From NCBI GenBank assembly GCA_010093515.1, contig MU001696.1, positions 270,258 to 334,257 of the forward strand: 64,000 bases of DNA, given 5' to 3'. Origin of the DNA: Lineolata rhizophorae (Eukaryota > Ascomycota > Dothideomycetes > Lineolatales > Lineolataceae). This document shows, in pieces, positions 33,776 through 44,772 of this stretch. Both the position numbers and the translations under genes were made by a program. Position 1 is the stretch's first letter. Every line of letters starts with the position of its first letter. The notes under the pieces were generated by a model that saw only the letters and a list, made by a program, of their open reading frames with translations, had not been told where the DNA came from and did no database searches.

Positions 33776-36163
33776 CTATGCGGAAAGTCCCCAACTGCCA
33801 TCCCTATTGAACGGTTCCGCGTATGCCCGAGGTTCCGCGTATGCCCGAGGTTCTGCGTATGTCCCCTGGGGCTGTCTTAATGAAGAGCGTAGCGGGTATC
33901 GGCCAGCAGCCTCTGGCGCCGCGAACGGCTGCCTCCGGTATTCGTGATCGCGCCGGTTTATCTCTTCCCGCTTGAGTGCCAGCTCCCGCCACCTAAGAGC
34001 CTGCTCTTGCTCGATAATGCGACGGTTACGCATTCGCATTTCCTCTTCTTCGAGCCGCCGACGCTCCTCTTGAAGCTGAAGACGCTGCAAACCATCCTGT
34101 TGCCAGTCATCAATGCGGAGCCGGCGGAGATAGTCGTCCAAAGATACCGCAGGTGCATCAGGGACCATAGGTAGCAAGGCATTAGGAGCGGGGATATGCG
34201 TGACCGAACGTCTCGGAGGGTTTCTACGATCAAGCTGCATCCTCCGGCGACGGTCATCACTCGAGTTACGAGAAAGAGGCTCCGAGATGGGAGAATCTGC
34301 GCCGTCAGAGTCGGAGAAGGAGCTGCGACGGGAACTGGACCTGCGGCGGGATAGCGATCGACGTCGGTGAGAGTCGGCATATGCCGGAGGCTTCGTGTGT
34401 TCTTTGACCGGTAGAGAACTCCGGTATCTGTAGCTACGTTGACGCGACATCCTCCGACTGTCGTGGTAGTCACCTTGGGACGAAGTTGATGCGGTACCCG
34501 AGTCGCTTGGATCAGAGAGTTCCGACGAATCCGAATAGTGGCGACGATGACGACGACTACCGTAGCTATCCTCGTCACTGTTGTCGAGATGACGTCTATA
34601 GCGGCGACCACGGTGGCTATCGTGCTCGCCAGGAAGGTCGGGACGGTACTGTTCTTCGACCTTCTTGGTTGATTTGGTGCGGGTCGAAACCTTCCATGGG
34701 GATGAGGATCTTGAACGCTCCCTCGCCTTTTTTATCTCTTTGATTGACTTCTTGCGAAAAATGGGAGTACTGGAACGCCGATCAGACTGAAGGACTTCTT
34801 GTTGAACGTGCTCTTTCCCGCTACCCTTACCACCGCTCATCATGGGCCTCGTCTTCTTTTTGACCAGTACCGTGTCGGATTCGTCGGTCATGTCTATCAT
34901 GTCGTCATCTGACGCATAAATGCTAGGCGTGGCTTTCTTATTTTCAGTCTTCACCTTTGCATTAGGGGCAGGTAGCTGCTGGGAAGATGGCTTTGGGGAA
35001 AACCGCTGCTGGGGTGGTGATGGTGGCGGCGGCGGTGGCGGAGGCGCTGCAGACGGTTGTTGCAACTGGCCTTGTTTTTTGGGCGCCTTCGAGCCGGTGG
35101 GTATATTGGGCGGCTGGCCTGGTCCCTGCATTTGCGGGTGCATAGCCCCTATTCTCGAGTCCGGAGCCCGTTGCATGGATTGAGATTGCTGGGGTGGAGG
35201 TGGCGGGGGGTTCAGCCCTGGTTGTGGAGGTGGAAAGTTCGTCGGTCCTATTTGTGGAGGTTGACGAGCCTCAGATTGGTTTGGTGCATTGGGTTGATTT
35301 CTCCCTTGGGAATTTTGTGCTGAGAACTGATTCGATGGAGGGGGTTGCGTCATCTGCCGTGGCTGGTTCATCATTCTTGCTGGCTGACTCTGCGGAACTT
35401 TGTCGATGCCGGCAATTTCTCTCATGCGGTCAAGCTCCGTAAGGTCGACAATCTCGCCGGCGATCCCGGAATTGTGCAAAGGCCCAGGGATGTATGGGGC
35501 GGTGTCCGATCGAATACTTCTTTCAAGGATAACTCGAAGCTCTGTTGTCTCTGTTCCTTTGTAAGGGAACATCCCCACAGGTTTTTCGGTGGTATCTATA
35601 CATGCGATCGACCATTCGGCCTGCGAGTCTCTCTCCTGCGCCCGGTACTCTTGAAGCAGATGCTCAATAATGGCCTTCATGTTCTGGTTTTTGAGCTGCA
35701 AATATTCCTGATAGCCAGTCAATCTAACCCCCTGTTTGTGACTCTTCACGGCCTTTAGCAGGTCGTCGGACGACTGGGGGAGCTTGTCTCGTAACGTCCT
35801 CGACCATGAAGACCTCTGTCCCGGTGGAAGATCCCTAAGTTTCATCTTGCGATAGATCCATCCTTGGTAGGTCCGCGAAGGCTGATTACCCAAAGGCCGC
35901 CTGCGGCCTCCATCCCTTGCAAAATCTTCTGTTTGAAATTGCTGGGGCGGAGCTGAAGGGTGAATATGTGGCCGCATTTCCGCTCCGGGGCCAGCATTGC
36001 GGGTCATATATGAGCCAGTAGATGTGCGACTGCCACCGGGGAGCGCAGGCTCAGGGGCATGATTTGTGGGAACGTTAGCGGGTGGAGGAGGAGGAGGAGG
36101 AGGAGGAGGAGGAAAAGGTCCAGGAGGTGGTGGGGGCGGTGGCATGGGAGCTGCCATGGCCAT
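33776..36163 (-). CDS. Unrecognised proline-rich, RS-rich protein with C-terminal coiled coil
   Basis: One uninterrupted frame of 795 residues; I do not recognise the family. Residues 5-35 are almost pure proline, encoded by GGA/GGT-type repeats on the plus strand. Residues of about 95-230 are the only globular-looking part, including TYQGWIYRKMKLRDLPPGQ, LTGYQEYLQLKNQNMKAII and VGMFPYKGTETTELRVILER. A Pro/Gln-rich stretch follows to about 420, with a poly-Pro PPPPPPPPSPP block. An acidic SDDDMIDMTDESD patch precedes a segment of about 200 residues rich in Arg-Ser and Ser-Arg pairs. Residues of about 690-755 form a charged coiled coil (LQLQEERRRLEEEEMRMRN). The C-terminus has a three-fold repeat of YAEPRA. 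RS and poly-Pro content suggests an RNA-processing or cytoskeletal scaffold role, but this is guesswork. Confidence 0.85.
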   Translation of the reverse strand: MAMAAPMPPPPPPPGPFPPPPPPPPPPPANVPTNHAPEPALPGGSRTSTGSYMTRNAGPGAEMRPHIHPSAPPQQFQTEDFARDGGRRRPLGNQPSRTYQGWIYRKMKLRDLPPGQRSSWSRTLRDKLPQSSDDLLKAVKSHKQGVRLTGYQEYLQLKNQNMKAIIEHLLQEYRAQERDSQAEWSIACIDTTEKPVGMFPYKGTETTELRVILERSIRSDTAPYIPGPLHNSGIAGEIVDLTELDRMREIAGIDKVPQSQPARMMNQPRQMTQPPPSNQFSAQNSQGRNQPNAPNQSEARQPPQIGPTNFPPPQPGLNPPPPPPQQSQSMQRAPDSRIGAMHPQMQGPGQPPNIPTGSKAPKKQGQLQQPSAAPPPPPPPPSPPQQRFSPKPSSQQLPAPNAKVKTENKKATPSIYASDDDMIDMTDESDTVLVKKKTRPMMSGGKGSGKEHVQQEVLQSDRRSSTPIFRKKSIKEIKKARERSRSSSPWKVSTRTKSTKKVEEQYRPDLPGEHDSHRGRRYRRHLDNSDEDSYGSRRHRRHYSDSSELSDPSDSGTASTSSQGDYHDSRRMSRQRSYRYRSSLPVKEHTKPPAYADSHRRRSLSRRRSSSRRSSFSDSDGADSPISEPLSRNSSDDRRRRMQLDRRNPPRRSVTHIPAPNALLPMVPDAPAVSLDDYLRRLRIDDWQQDGLQRLQLQEERRRLEEEEMRMRNRRIIEQEQALRWRELALKREEINRRDHEYRRQPFAAPEAAGRYPLRSSLRQPQGTYAEPRAYAEPRAYAEPFNRDGSWGLSA
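33814..33867. repeat. 18-bp tandem repeat in the C-terminal coding end
   Basis: Two perfect copies and one imperfect copy of an 18-base unit (GTTCCGCGTATGCCCGAG) lie in tandem. On the minus strand they encode the six-residue repeat containing AYAEPR of the proline/RS-rich protein. The length is a multiple of three, so copy-number change would keep the frame. Confidence 0.8.
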
Positions 36164-38280
36164 GGTGGCGGCGAAGCAATTGAAGAGGTCGTAAGCAATG
36201 TAGTGGTAATGCGAGCCCTCCTCACTAGGCTTTAGGCTTATGAGAAGAAACTGGGAAGGAAGAGAGAACAGTCACAGCCCGTATAATAGAACTCGAGAAC
36301 CGGGAATGGCACCACAAGCTGTGACTCAGTCAATGACAAGTAATGAACCACACCAAAAGAATGTGGCTTATATGAAAGTAAATGACGGAATCGGTGGGCA
36401 TTTAGACCTCTTTATAGGCAATGAATCCACGACGGACACGACGCCCGTTAACCTAAGTACCAAATCGCCCGTTGTTTCACGCCTAGGATACTCTTTGGGA
36501 CCGACATATACTGAGATAACGATGTTGAGCCGCAAGCAATGGCAGGGCGACAAGGCCCAGAAAATGCAAGGCGTAGGTGCAGCTTAGCTGCATGAGTATT
36601 GCCTTGCGACAATTTCACCTGTCCAATGGAGCGTCCGGACGCTTACAAACCGAGACCCGTCGGCCAGACGCGTAGCTAGCGAGGCGTAGCTCCACCGGTG
36701 CCCTATTCGTCTAGCACTATCCTTGGGTAGAGCTGAAGCGGGAGGGGACGACCTGCGCCCTGCGACGCCGTGTTCCATCGCTACTGAGACCGACAGCAAC
36801 AAGCTACAATTGACACGCATCGAGCTAGCAAAACAAAGATTGACTTGCCTTGAGACGTGGAATTGGTTAGGAAATGCGATAGTGGGAGAATAGCCCCCGA
36901 GAAGGGGTGTTATCGACTGCAGGGTTTGATGCAGCGGTGGTGCGGGGTTGAGGCGGGCGTCACCGGTGAGACACCAGCTGTGGCTTCGATCGGCGCAGAA
37001 AGGAAGCTGTTGTTGCGCCGCCGTGCCGGTCAGCAGAGAGCGACACGGCAGCTAGCGGATGGGACCACCGTCTAGATCAAATCAAGCGAGGGAGGGAGCG
37101 AAAGAACCCGGGAAGGTGTGCGGCCCGGAGCGCGCGTCTCCGGTGGAGAGACGGGAGCGGGAGTGACAAGCAGCGGGAGTGACGAGCAGCGGGAGTGACG
37201 AGCAGCGGGAGGTGACGAGCAGCATGCTTTGTGCTAAGTCCGAATGATACACCGGGCATGCGCGGGACAGCCTTAAACCTGAGGCGATAATGCCTCTGCG
37301 GAAACTCGCGCAACGACGAGAGGGTGCGCCCCCCCGCTGTTATATCCGCATTATCAGGTACTTGGGCCAGGTACGACCATGTGAGGCTTTTGGGCTCCCC
37401 GCTATGCGCTGGCCGCGCATGCAAATGTAGGCTCGTGCTGTATAGCAACAGTAAGGCACGCTCGTTTTGGTGAAGTCCATCCGACATGTCACCCGCGGGA
37501 CTCCACTCGAAGTCTGTTTGCTATCTCGAGCGCACTTTAGCTTCGGCGGCCGCATCAATGATAGGACGAAAGGAAGCGTTTCTTGATGGCTTCACCGGAA
37601 TCTCAGTTATCAGTGGCTAGGAGGCTGCAGACTAAGCCGCGAACATACGGCAGCTCAATCATTGGAGCACATATTATCCAGCTGCAGATTCGATGGCTCG
37701 CATGCGACGTGCGTATTCCAGCCGCGAACCCACCCTTTGACGCATGAATAGTGCATCGCATGAGGCACACTCACGAATGACACTGGTAGTTACACCAAGG
37801 GTTCGGCTGGAGGAAGAAGTCGCTTCGGTCTATGTACAATTGGATTAGGAGAATTAAAACATTAAGGGTATAACTAAGCTAGCCTTGCAGGTCGGCGCAG
37901 CTAGGCTTGGAAGTACACCGGAGAGGAAGGGGTGTCCAACCACGCCCAAGAGAATGCAAAGTTCCGTCACTCGTCGACTTGACCGCTCGCAACGACCAAG
38001 TGACGGATACACGGGGGAAAATAGCTTTCCAAGAGTAACGCCGAGTCCACACCGTCCATCCTCTGCCGGAAAGTTCGCAATCGAGAAATAGTGTGATCAA
38101 CGTGGGAAGAGGCCCTCTCATCGATCGTCTAGCCATGCAGGGTTCGGATGAGCAGGCCTTTTTGTCCGGGAACAATGGTATCGTCTAAAACACGTCGTGC
38201 CACCACCGCGACACTTACGAAAGGGCGCTCACACATGCATGAAAGTCGTGCGACTGTAACTACGTTAGGTGTCTGGCCAC
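36164..38280. other. Intergenic region between the LCB2 gene and the proline/RS-rich gene
   Basis: A 2.1-kb gap between two minus-strand genes, holding the promoter of the 36163 start and the LCB2 3' UTR. Short open frames at 36240-36587 and 37077-37487 show no family features. A 16-bp minisatellite lies at 37159-37223. No RNA gene was recognised. Confidence 0.55.
37159..37223. repeat. 16-bp minisatellite
   Basis: Four tandem units of GGGAGTGACGAGCAGC follow one another; the first has A for G in the middle and the last has one extra G. The array is non-coding and lies upstream of the proline/RS-rich gene. Confidence 0.8.
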
Positions 38281-40281
38281 TTATGTCAAAGGGACCTTGA
38301 CATCTTCTACGCCCCTATCCAGAACATCCTGCAAGCGCCACCTGGGCTTTGTAAGAGCTGGCTTTCCCGTCTGCTTGGCCGGAACCTCTACATTCTGACC
38401 GGGCTCCGTATGCGGCGCGCCACCGGCGATTCCGCTCGAGAACTTCAACTGCAGGACATCGCCAATCTGATCGCAGGCCGTGAGTAGCCGGTCTAGATCC
38501 TCTTTGGTATGCGCTGCGGAAACGCAGAATCTAGCCCTCGAAGATGCTAATGGGGTCGCGGGGTACCCAACAACGACGACGGATATTTTGCGGCGCAGCA
38601 TCTCGTGAGAAAACGCAGGCATCTTCGCGGGGTTGTAAAGCATCAAAGGAATGATTGGCGAGTCGTCGTGGCCTTTGACAATAAATCCGAGGCGCTTGAG
38701 ACCCAAGCGTAAATAACGGGAATTGAAGGCGAGCCTTTTGAGTCGCTCGTCGCCCTGACCGGGTGCAAGTTCGCCAATGATGATTCTGAGAGCGCTGGCG
38801 ATCTGCATCAAGACGGGAGGGGTGGGCGATTCCCCGTATATGGTGCCTGCGTTCGTCATACGCAGCTTGTCGATCATGTGTTTCTCGGCCGCGATATAGC
38901 CACCGTTGGCTCCGAACGACTTGGTCAAGGTACCCATGAGAATGTCCACTTCGGAGGTATCTACGCCAAAATAGTCGCACACACCCCTGCCTTGCGGGCC
39001 AAGCGCACCGATCGAATGCGCCTCGTCGACGAACAAGTAGAACTTGTACTTCCTCTTCAGCGCAACCAAGCCTGGCAGGTTACCCATGGTCCCTTCCATG
39101 GAGTACAAGCCTTCCACAGCCACCAAGATCTTTCGCCACGGCCGATGTGTTCGAGGCTGACCTTGAGAGATATATTCGCGTAGCGTTCGCTCGAGATCTT
39201 TCATGTCATTGTGCTTGAAGGAAACTACGATGGCGCCAGAAAGCCGAGCCCCAAAGCGAATGGAGGAATGATTGAACTCGTCCGAAATGATTAAGTCGCC
39301 CTTTCCCACCAAAGCTGGGAAAGCCGTGGCGTTCGTAACAAATCCCATTGAAAATACCATGGCAGCAGGTTTCCGGACGAATTTGGCGACCAGATCCTCA
39401 ACCTCCAAGTGTAGATTCGACGTGCCAGCATCAGTCCGAGAACTTGCAAGACTGATACCGTTCTTTCTGACGCAAGCCTCCACCGCATCCGCGCAAGGTC
39501 CTTCGGACTGAGCGAACCCTAGATAGTTGTAGGAACTCATGTTAAGCGTTTCGGTATACGTTCCCGTGTACTGGAACGTGGCGTTGTTATCGTCCGACCT
39601 CCTGTCGACCAAAGTGATGAAGCGACCAGGAACGCCGGTTGTGACACGAGCAAAGCAGTCGTTGATCCTCATCTTGAGTCGCCTAACGTAGAAGTTGTCG
39701 AAATCGCTGTTGAGCGGTGCATAACCGTCCCGCTCCTTCAGGTGCTGGTAGTGCTTTCGACGCAAAGCCTTCCCAAAGAAATCCCTCGTGTGACCGAAGA
39801 TGATGAGTATGAGGTAGCTAACCATGGTCGTGATGAGGTAATAGTATGGCGGATCATCCTCGACCGGGTCCGGGAAGTCGCCTCCTTCGAATTGACTGGA
39901 GTACAGATGGCTCTCGGAGCTAAGCGGGCCGAATTGCGCTTGGGCTTTCGCGATCCGGCGAGCATCTTCTGGGGACCGCGGCTGGAAGAGTGTCGTCGTA
40001 CGTCCGTCCATCTTAGACTTCTCACCCGCCGCCGTGGATAGAGAAATGGTCGGTAGGGATAGTGCGGAAGCGTTGATTTGCGAAGAGGGCGAACTATAGG
40101 GGCCTTGCTGGGGACTTGCAGGCTCGCCCCCCTTGGACTTGGACTGCGACGTGAAAAACTGTACGAACCGATTTCCCGTCCGGGAGGGCCGGCGCAAAGA
40201 AGCTCTTTCGCTTGCCGTGTCGGGAGAGGACGTGGCCGAAGAAGACGATGTCGCGAAAGGATTGATGGTTCGAGACGGCAT
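38281..40281 (-). CDS. LCB2: Serine palmitoyltransferase subunit 2
   Basis: The catalytic subunit of the ER enzyme that condenses serine with palmitoyl-CoA to give 3-ketosphinganine, the first step of sphingolipid synthesis. It is intronless, 666 residues. After a disordered Ser-rich N-terminus of about 140 residues comes a membrane segment (YLITTMVSYLILIIFGHT), then the PLP-dependent alpha-oxoamine synthase fold. Visible elements are the NMSSYNYLGFA opening, LFVDEAHSIGALG and the Schiff-base lysine Lys454 in GTLTKSFGANGGY. GTIYGESPTPP follows, as in LCB2 proteins; it lacks the fused features of bacterial homologues. The partner LCB1 is not in the window. The start is the first ATG; the long N-terminus is typical for filamentous-fungal LCB2. 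It is divergent from acetoacetyl-CoA synthetase. Confidence 0.96.
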   Translation of the reverse strand: MPSRTINPFATSSSSATSSPDTASERASLRRPSRTGNRFVQFFTSQSKSKGGEPASPQQGPYSSPSSQINASALSLPTISLSTAAGEKSKMDGRTTTLFQPRSPEDARRIAKAQAQFGPLSSESHLYSSQFEGGDFPDPVEDDPPYYYLITTMVSYLILIIFGHTRDFFGKALRRKHYQHLKERDGYAPLNSDFDNFYVRRLKMRINDCFARVTTGVPGRFITLVDRRSDDNNATFQYTGTYTETLNMSSYNYLGFAQSEGPCADAVEACVRKNGISLASSRTDAGTSNLHLEVEDLVAKFVRKPAAMVFSMGFVTNATAFPALVGKGDLIISDEFNHSSIRFGARLSGAIVVSFKHNDMKDLERTLREYISQGQPRTHRPWRKILVAVEGLYSMEGTMGNLPGLVALKRKYKFYLFVDEAHSIGALGPQGRGVCDYFGVDTSEVDILMGTLTKSFGANGGYIAAEKHMIDKLRMTNAGTIYGESPTPPVLMQIASALRIIIGELAPGQGDERLKRLAFNSRYLRLGLKRLGFIVKGHDDSPIIPLMLYNPAKMPAFSHEMLRRKISVVVVGYPATPLASSRARFCVSAAHTKEDLDRLLTACDQIGDVLQLKFSSGIAGGAPHTEPGQNVEVPAKQTGKPALTKPRWRLQDVLDRGVEDVKVPLT

Positions 40282-41897
40282 TGCAGCGTGTACGAAGGAC
40301 TTCCGGAGCTAGCTAGGCGCAGCGGTGCGGGACAATGTAGGGAAGTACTGCTGCGGCAAGGAGACAAATGGGCGACGCGGTATAATTGTATGCTGGAATG
40401 GAGGAGTAGTCTGCGATGCTCCTTGGTGCAGTCGGACAGAGCAGGCTGCGGCAGATGGCGCGACAACGACGGGGCCGAGCGCGGGCGGCGGTTGACAGGG
40501 CGCGGTCGCCCGGCTCGTGGCGGAAGGGGCTCGCGGGGGCCAAGCCGCGATACACCGAAGGCAGCTGGGACGAGGCCCAAATTGGCGGCTCTAGGCCGGT
40601 TTTGGCGGAACACGCGGGCTAACTCTCGATTGCCCGCGGCTGTCTGCAAGCTGTCCGCGTCTGGCGTTCGCCGGTAGCCCGTGAAGCCTGGCGAAGCGGC
40701 CCGCGGCGGTGGTGGCAGTGGCGGTGGCGGTTGAGGAGACGATGCGCGCCGCCTCCAACCAGGCGTCGGGACGGCACCGAGGCAGGGCGGCTTGTGGCGT
40801 ACCTGCTGTCGAAGTCAGGCCGCGCGACGGGCCAGAGCGTTCAGCACGCGCAGCAGTGCAATCCGCAGGCCGAGCGCGAGAGACAGGACCGAGGAGAGAA
40901 CGAACAGCGGGCAGGTAAGTTTTGTCGGAGCCCGGAGGGCACTTTTACGGCCGGGTCGCGCGAGGATAGGGGCTGCCGAGGCTCCGAGGCTGCCGAGGGG
41001 ACCCTTGAAGGTTGAAGCCAAAGCTCAGGGGCGGCTTTGCCTTGATTGGCCCCGGCAGCCGCACCCCTGCCCGCGAGGAAGAAATGAAAGACAAGCACAT
41101 TGTACTCCGTACATCCTGTACTAACGTGCTGCACGATAGGAATCGTCTGATCCCTCGGCCGCTAAAGCGTTGGCTCATCGAACGAGGCAGTCATAGGCAC
41201 TCGCTCACCCGCGTGCTGGGTGGCCACCGGCCTCTATCCCATCAATGCGGACTGCGCCGGCCCGGAGCCAACACTGGACGGACCTTATGTGTAGGTATGT
41301 ACGCCAGTAGCACGTCGTAGGTATGCATCAAGGACTCGGCCTTCGCAAACCTACCGAGTACACGCGGAGCACTTTTGTGGCTTCTGAGCCGCCGCGTCGC
41401 GAAGCGGAAGCCAACGGGGACGAGGACCAAAGCTCCAGGCGCCTCTCCGGGCGCCTGCGTTCCCTTCGGCAGCATCTACGAATGGAGGACGCCCTCATCT
41501 TTTGGCGTCGGCCATGGTCGGGCATCGTGCGGCTGTCAGGTCGCCCCCGCTTGGCGTCGAGCGGCTTACCCTCGGAGGGCCGACGTCGGGTCCCCGACCG
41601 TCAAAAAGGGTGCGAAGCGCGTCCAAACCGGCCGCCCGGTGGCGACAAGAAGCTGCACTCCATATTTCCTCGGGAACGGTTCAACTCCCTGTCCCAAGCG
41701 TTTGGTTCTGATTTTCTTCCGTCTGGACGGGGAGCTTCTCGACCGGCACTCTCGACCGTCGAGTGATCAACGACAACCCTACCGCCTCAACATCATTGTC
41801 CGGCTCGGCCCCAGTTCTCACTGCACGTGAATCGAGTCAGCATCGCTTCGCTTCGGTACACCCTTAGTGTGCTGGAAGAGTTCAATCCGCTAGCGGC
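40282..41897. other. Divergent promoter region of LCB2 and acetoacetyl-CoA synthetase
   Basis: A 1.6-kb gap. GC-rich frames at 40709-41124 and 41323-41830 are Arg/Pro-rich and overlap in several phases, so I reject them. A GTAC/TAGGTA cluster lies at 41291-41328. Nothing else is visible. Confidence 0.55.
41291..41328. repeat. TAGGTATGTAC motif cluster
   Basis: The motifs GTAGGTATGTACG and CGTCGTAGGTATGCATC occur within 40 bases in the divergent promoter. They belong to the dispersed intergenic motif family. Confidence 0.5.
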
Positions 41898-44116
41898 ATG
41901 GCGCAAGATCATGCGGCGACGAATGGCTTCCGTGCAGGAACTGAAAAGCTGTGGGAGCATCCGTCTCCGACTACGACGAAGATGTGGGAATTTCTGCAGT
42001 TGGTAAGACGGAAGCATGGCCTGCCTTCTGAAGAGTACCAGGACTTGCTTGACTGGAGCACAGCGCATTTGGCCGATTTTTGGAAAGAAATTTGGGACTT
42101 TACGGGTGTTAGAAGTGAACGTTCGTACGACAAGGTCTGTAGTCGTTTCCTGAGTGGTGTCCCACGTGCCGGCTGAGCCTAGCCGTTTGATTTCTTTGAG
42201 TTTGTTGACTTGTCTGGCCTAGGTTCTCCACGAGGACTCCGATATGTTTCCTCCTTCGCAGTTCTTCGAAGGTAGCGCACTGAATTTCGCGGAGAACCTT
42301 CTGTTTCCAAGTCCGACGGTGGATTCAGAGAGCACTGCCGTCATCGCCGTCACTGAAACCACTCGCAAGACTGTGTCCTGGTCTCAGCTACGCGATGCTG
42401 TAAGGGAGTGCCAGCATGGACTAATGCTGACCAATTTGAAGGTGGGTGACCGAGTTGCTGGTTATGTCGGCAATCACGCGAATGCTCTCGTTGCCATGTT
42501 GGCCGCCACGTCCTTGGGCGCGATCTGGACCGCCATTAGCCCGGATACGGGCGCCCACGCCGTTTTGGAACGTCTACGACAAATTGAACCGGCTGTACTC
42601 TTCGCCGATAATGCCTCCTTCTACAATGGACGCGCTCATGATGTTCTTGGGAAGGTCTCCGAAGTCTCGTCCTCTTTGCCTACATTACGCGCAACAGTAA
42701 TCTTTCCTGCTGTCTCACATCCATCGATGGACATCTCAAAGGTCGGAAGCGTAAGTGCCAAAGTATACGATTACGCGTCGTTTGTTGATGGATCAGACCG
42801 CCATGAGAAACTTGAATTTCGACACCTTCCGCCGAATCACCCTGTCTATATTTTATATAGCAGCGGTACTACAGGTGCGCCTAAATGCATCGTCCACGGT
42901 GCAATTGGCACTCTGATCCAACATAAGAAGGAGCACATGCTACATTGCTCAATTGGACCCGGTTCACGGCTCTTCTATTTCACGACCTGCACATGGATGA
43001 TGTGGCACTGGTTAGTCTCGGGGCTTGCCTGTGGTGCTACCCTCGTCTTATACGATGGTTCTCCTTTCCGGTTTCTTTCCCAAAGCGATAGTAGCACGTC
43101 CGTCCCGGATGACTTCGCTATGCCTCGTCTCATCGACGAACTTGGCATCACCCATTTCGGAACATCTGCAAAGTACCTCTCTGTACTAGAGCAAAAGAGT
43201 GTCAATCCACTTGACAATGGCCTCTCTATGAGCACTCTCGAAGCCATATACAGCACCGGCTCGCCACTCGCCCCCTCCACTTTTCGATACGTGTATTCCG
43301 CCTTTCCGCCTTCCATAAACCTCGGCAGCATAACGGGAGGGACGGACATCATCTCGCTTTTCGGAGCTCCCAATCCTCTCGTGTCGGTCTACGCTGGTGA
43401 GATTCAAGCTGCGGGGCTCGGAATGGCGATCCGGGCTTGGGACATAGACGGCCGCAATGTCACAAACACGGGCGAGTCCGGCGACTTGGTTTGCGTGCGA
43501 CCATTCCCTTGCCAACCGGTCCAGTTCTGGGGTCCGGAGGGGGCCAAAAAATACCGCGGCAGCTACTTCGATAGGTTTCCCGGCGTGTGGCACCACGGCG
43601 ACTACGTTCGTTTCAATCCGAAGACGGGTGGTCTAGTCATGCTAGGACGTAGCGATGGCATCCTCAAGCCCGCGGGCGTGAGGTTTGGCAGCGCCGAGAT
43701 CTACAATGTCCTCTTGAAACATTTCCCGGAGCAAGTGACTGATGCTCTTTGCATCGGCCGGAGGAGAGAGACAGACGTCGATGAAACGGTGGTATTGTTT
43801 CTTAAAATGGCGGATAATGCGACCTTCGATGAGGACATTGCGAATCGGATTAAGACGATGGTCAAGTCGGAGCTGACCGCTAGACACGTACCTGGAGTCA
43901 TCGACGAGTGTCCGGAAATCCCGGTCACGACAAACGGGAAGAAGTGAGTAATTGGATTCTGCTTTGCGTTGCGCTACTGCTTGCTAACGACGTCGTACCA
44001 GAGTCGAAGGTGCCGTCAAGCAGATCCTGTGCGGCATGAATGTCAGGATTTCCACTGCGGTTGCAAACGCCGACTGTTTGGATTGGTACCGCAGTTGGGC
44101 CCAATCACGTCCCTAG
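41898..44116 (+). CDS. Acetoacetyl-CoA synthetase
   Basis: An ANL-superfamily ligase that activates acetoacetate to acetoacetyl-CoA with ATP in the cytosol, feeding sterol and lipid synthesis or acetoacetate use. Three exons fit: 41898-42134, 42223-43943 and 44002-44116, giving 690 residues, in the family range. The N-terminus carries the LWEHPSP and MWEFLQLVRRKHGL elements diagnostic for this enzyme rather than acetyl-CoA synthetase. The AMP-binding motif YILYSSGTTGAPKCIVHG is intact, followed by TTCTWMMWHW, SITGGTDIISLF and the WHHGDYV core. The A10 lysine region ends in PVTTNGKKVEGAVK, where the catalytic lysine is made across the second intron. The ATG is followed directly by conserved sequence. 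It is convergent with the DPB11-like gene. Confidence 0.95.
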
Positions 44117-44772
44117 GAGGACGTCTTACTTCCGGGGGGGCTGGTCGTGGCCGATCCGACAGTCCGGTCTACCCCATCCCAACAATTCAGGATACAGTGA
44201 CGACATGTCCATGCATGCTGATTAAGTCAGTGATCGTCCCATTCATAAGCCTATACCAAATATTCCCATTAACAAGAGGGATACACTGGGTTCGAGTCCC
44301 TAGATTAAATTTAATTCGAATGACAAGACTAGGTAATAAAATCCGTGATATTGGAAGTATTGGAAGATGTTGTATAGCAGACGGACCATTGAAGTGACAG
44401 ACTGGATAGCATCCACTCGAGACTAAATTAGGACGTATCGCAGCCCAATCCTGACCCTTTTTGGCACCCAAAAAGCCAAAGAATCAATACGGAGGACCGT
44501 ATATATCCATTCGCTTGGTGTTCTATTGCGTGTGGGAACGAGTTATATTCTATGTGCTAGCGTACAAGAGACTTGACAGGCTTGCCTAGTTGCACGGCGT
44601 TCGCACTCCACAGCATACACTAGGCTTTCACCAGCGTCACGTAGGACAAAGTTCATGTGTCGGCTTAAAACTATCAACCTTCAAGAACCCAAAACCCCAT
44701 ATTATCCTTGGGAAGAGTAGTGTAGCTACTTGGCTCGCCCGAGTACATGTAGTACTTTGGCCTCCGAGTCCA
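44117..44772. other. Convergent 3' region of acetoacetyl-CoA synthetase and DPB11-like genes
   Basis: A 656-bp gap. The stretch 44230-44400 is AT-richer and contains GGGTTCGAGTCCC near 44285, which resembles a tRNA T-arm, but the stem does not pair fully and no A box or acceptor stem surrounds it. No gene is called. Confidence 0.5.

Noticed and set aside
36240-36587. 115-codon plus-strand frame opposite the start of the proline/RS-rich gene
   Set aside because: No motif, no partner exon, and it lies in the expected promoter region.
44280-44300. GGGTTCGAGTCCC, similar to a tRNA T-arm
   Set aside because: Stem does not pair fully and no D-arm, anticodon arm or acceptor stem surrounds it.
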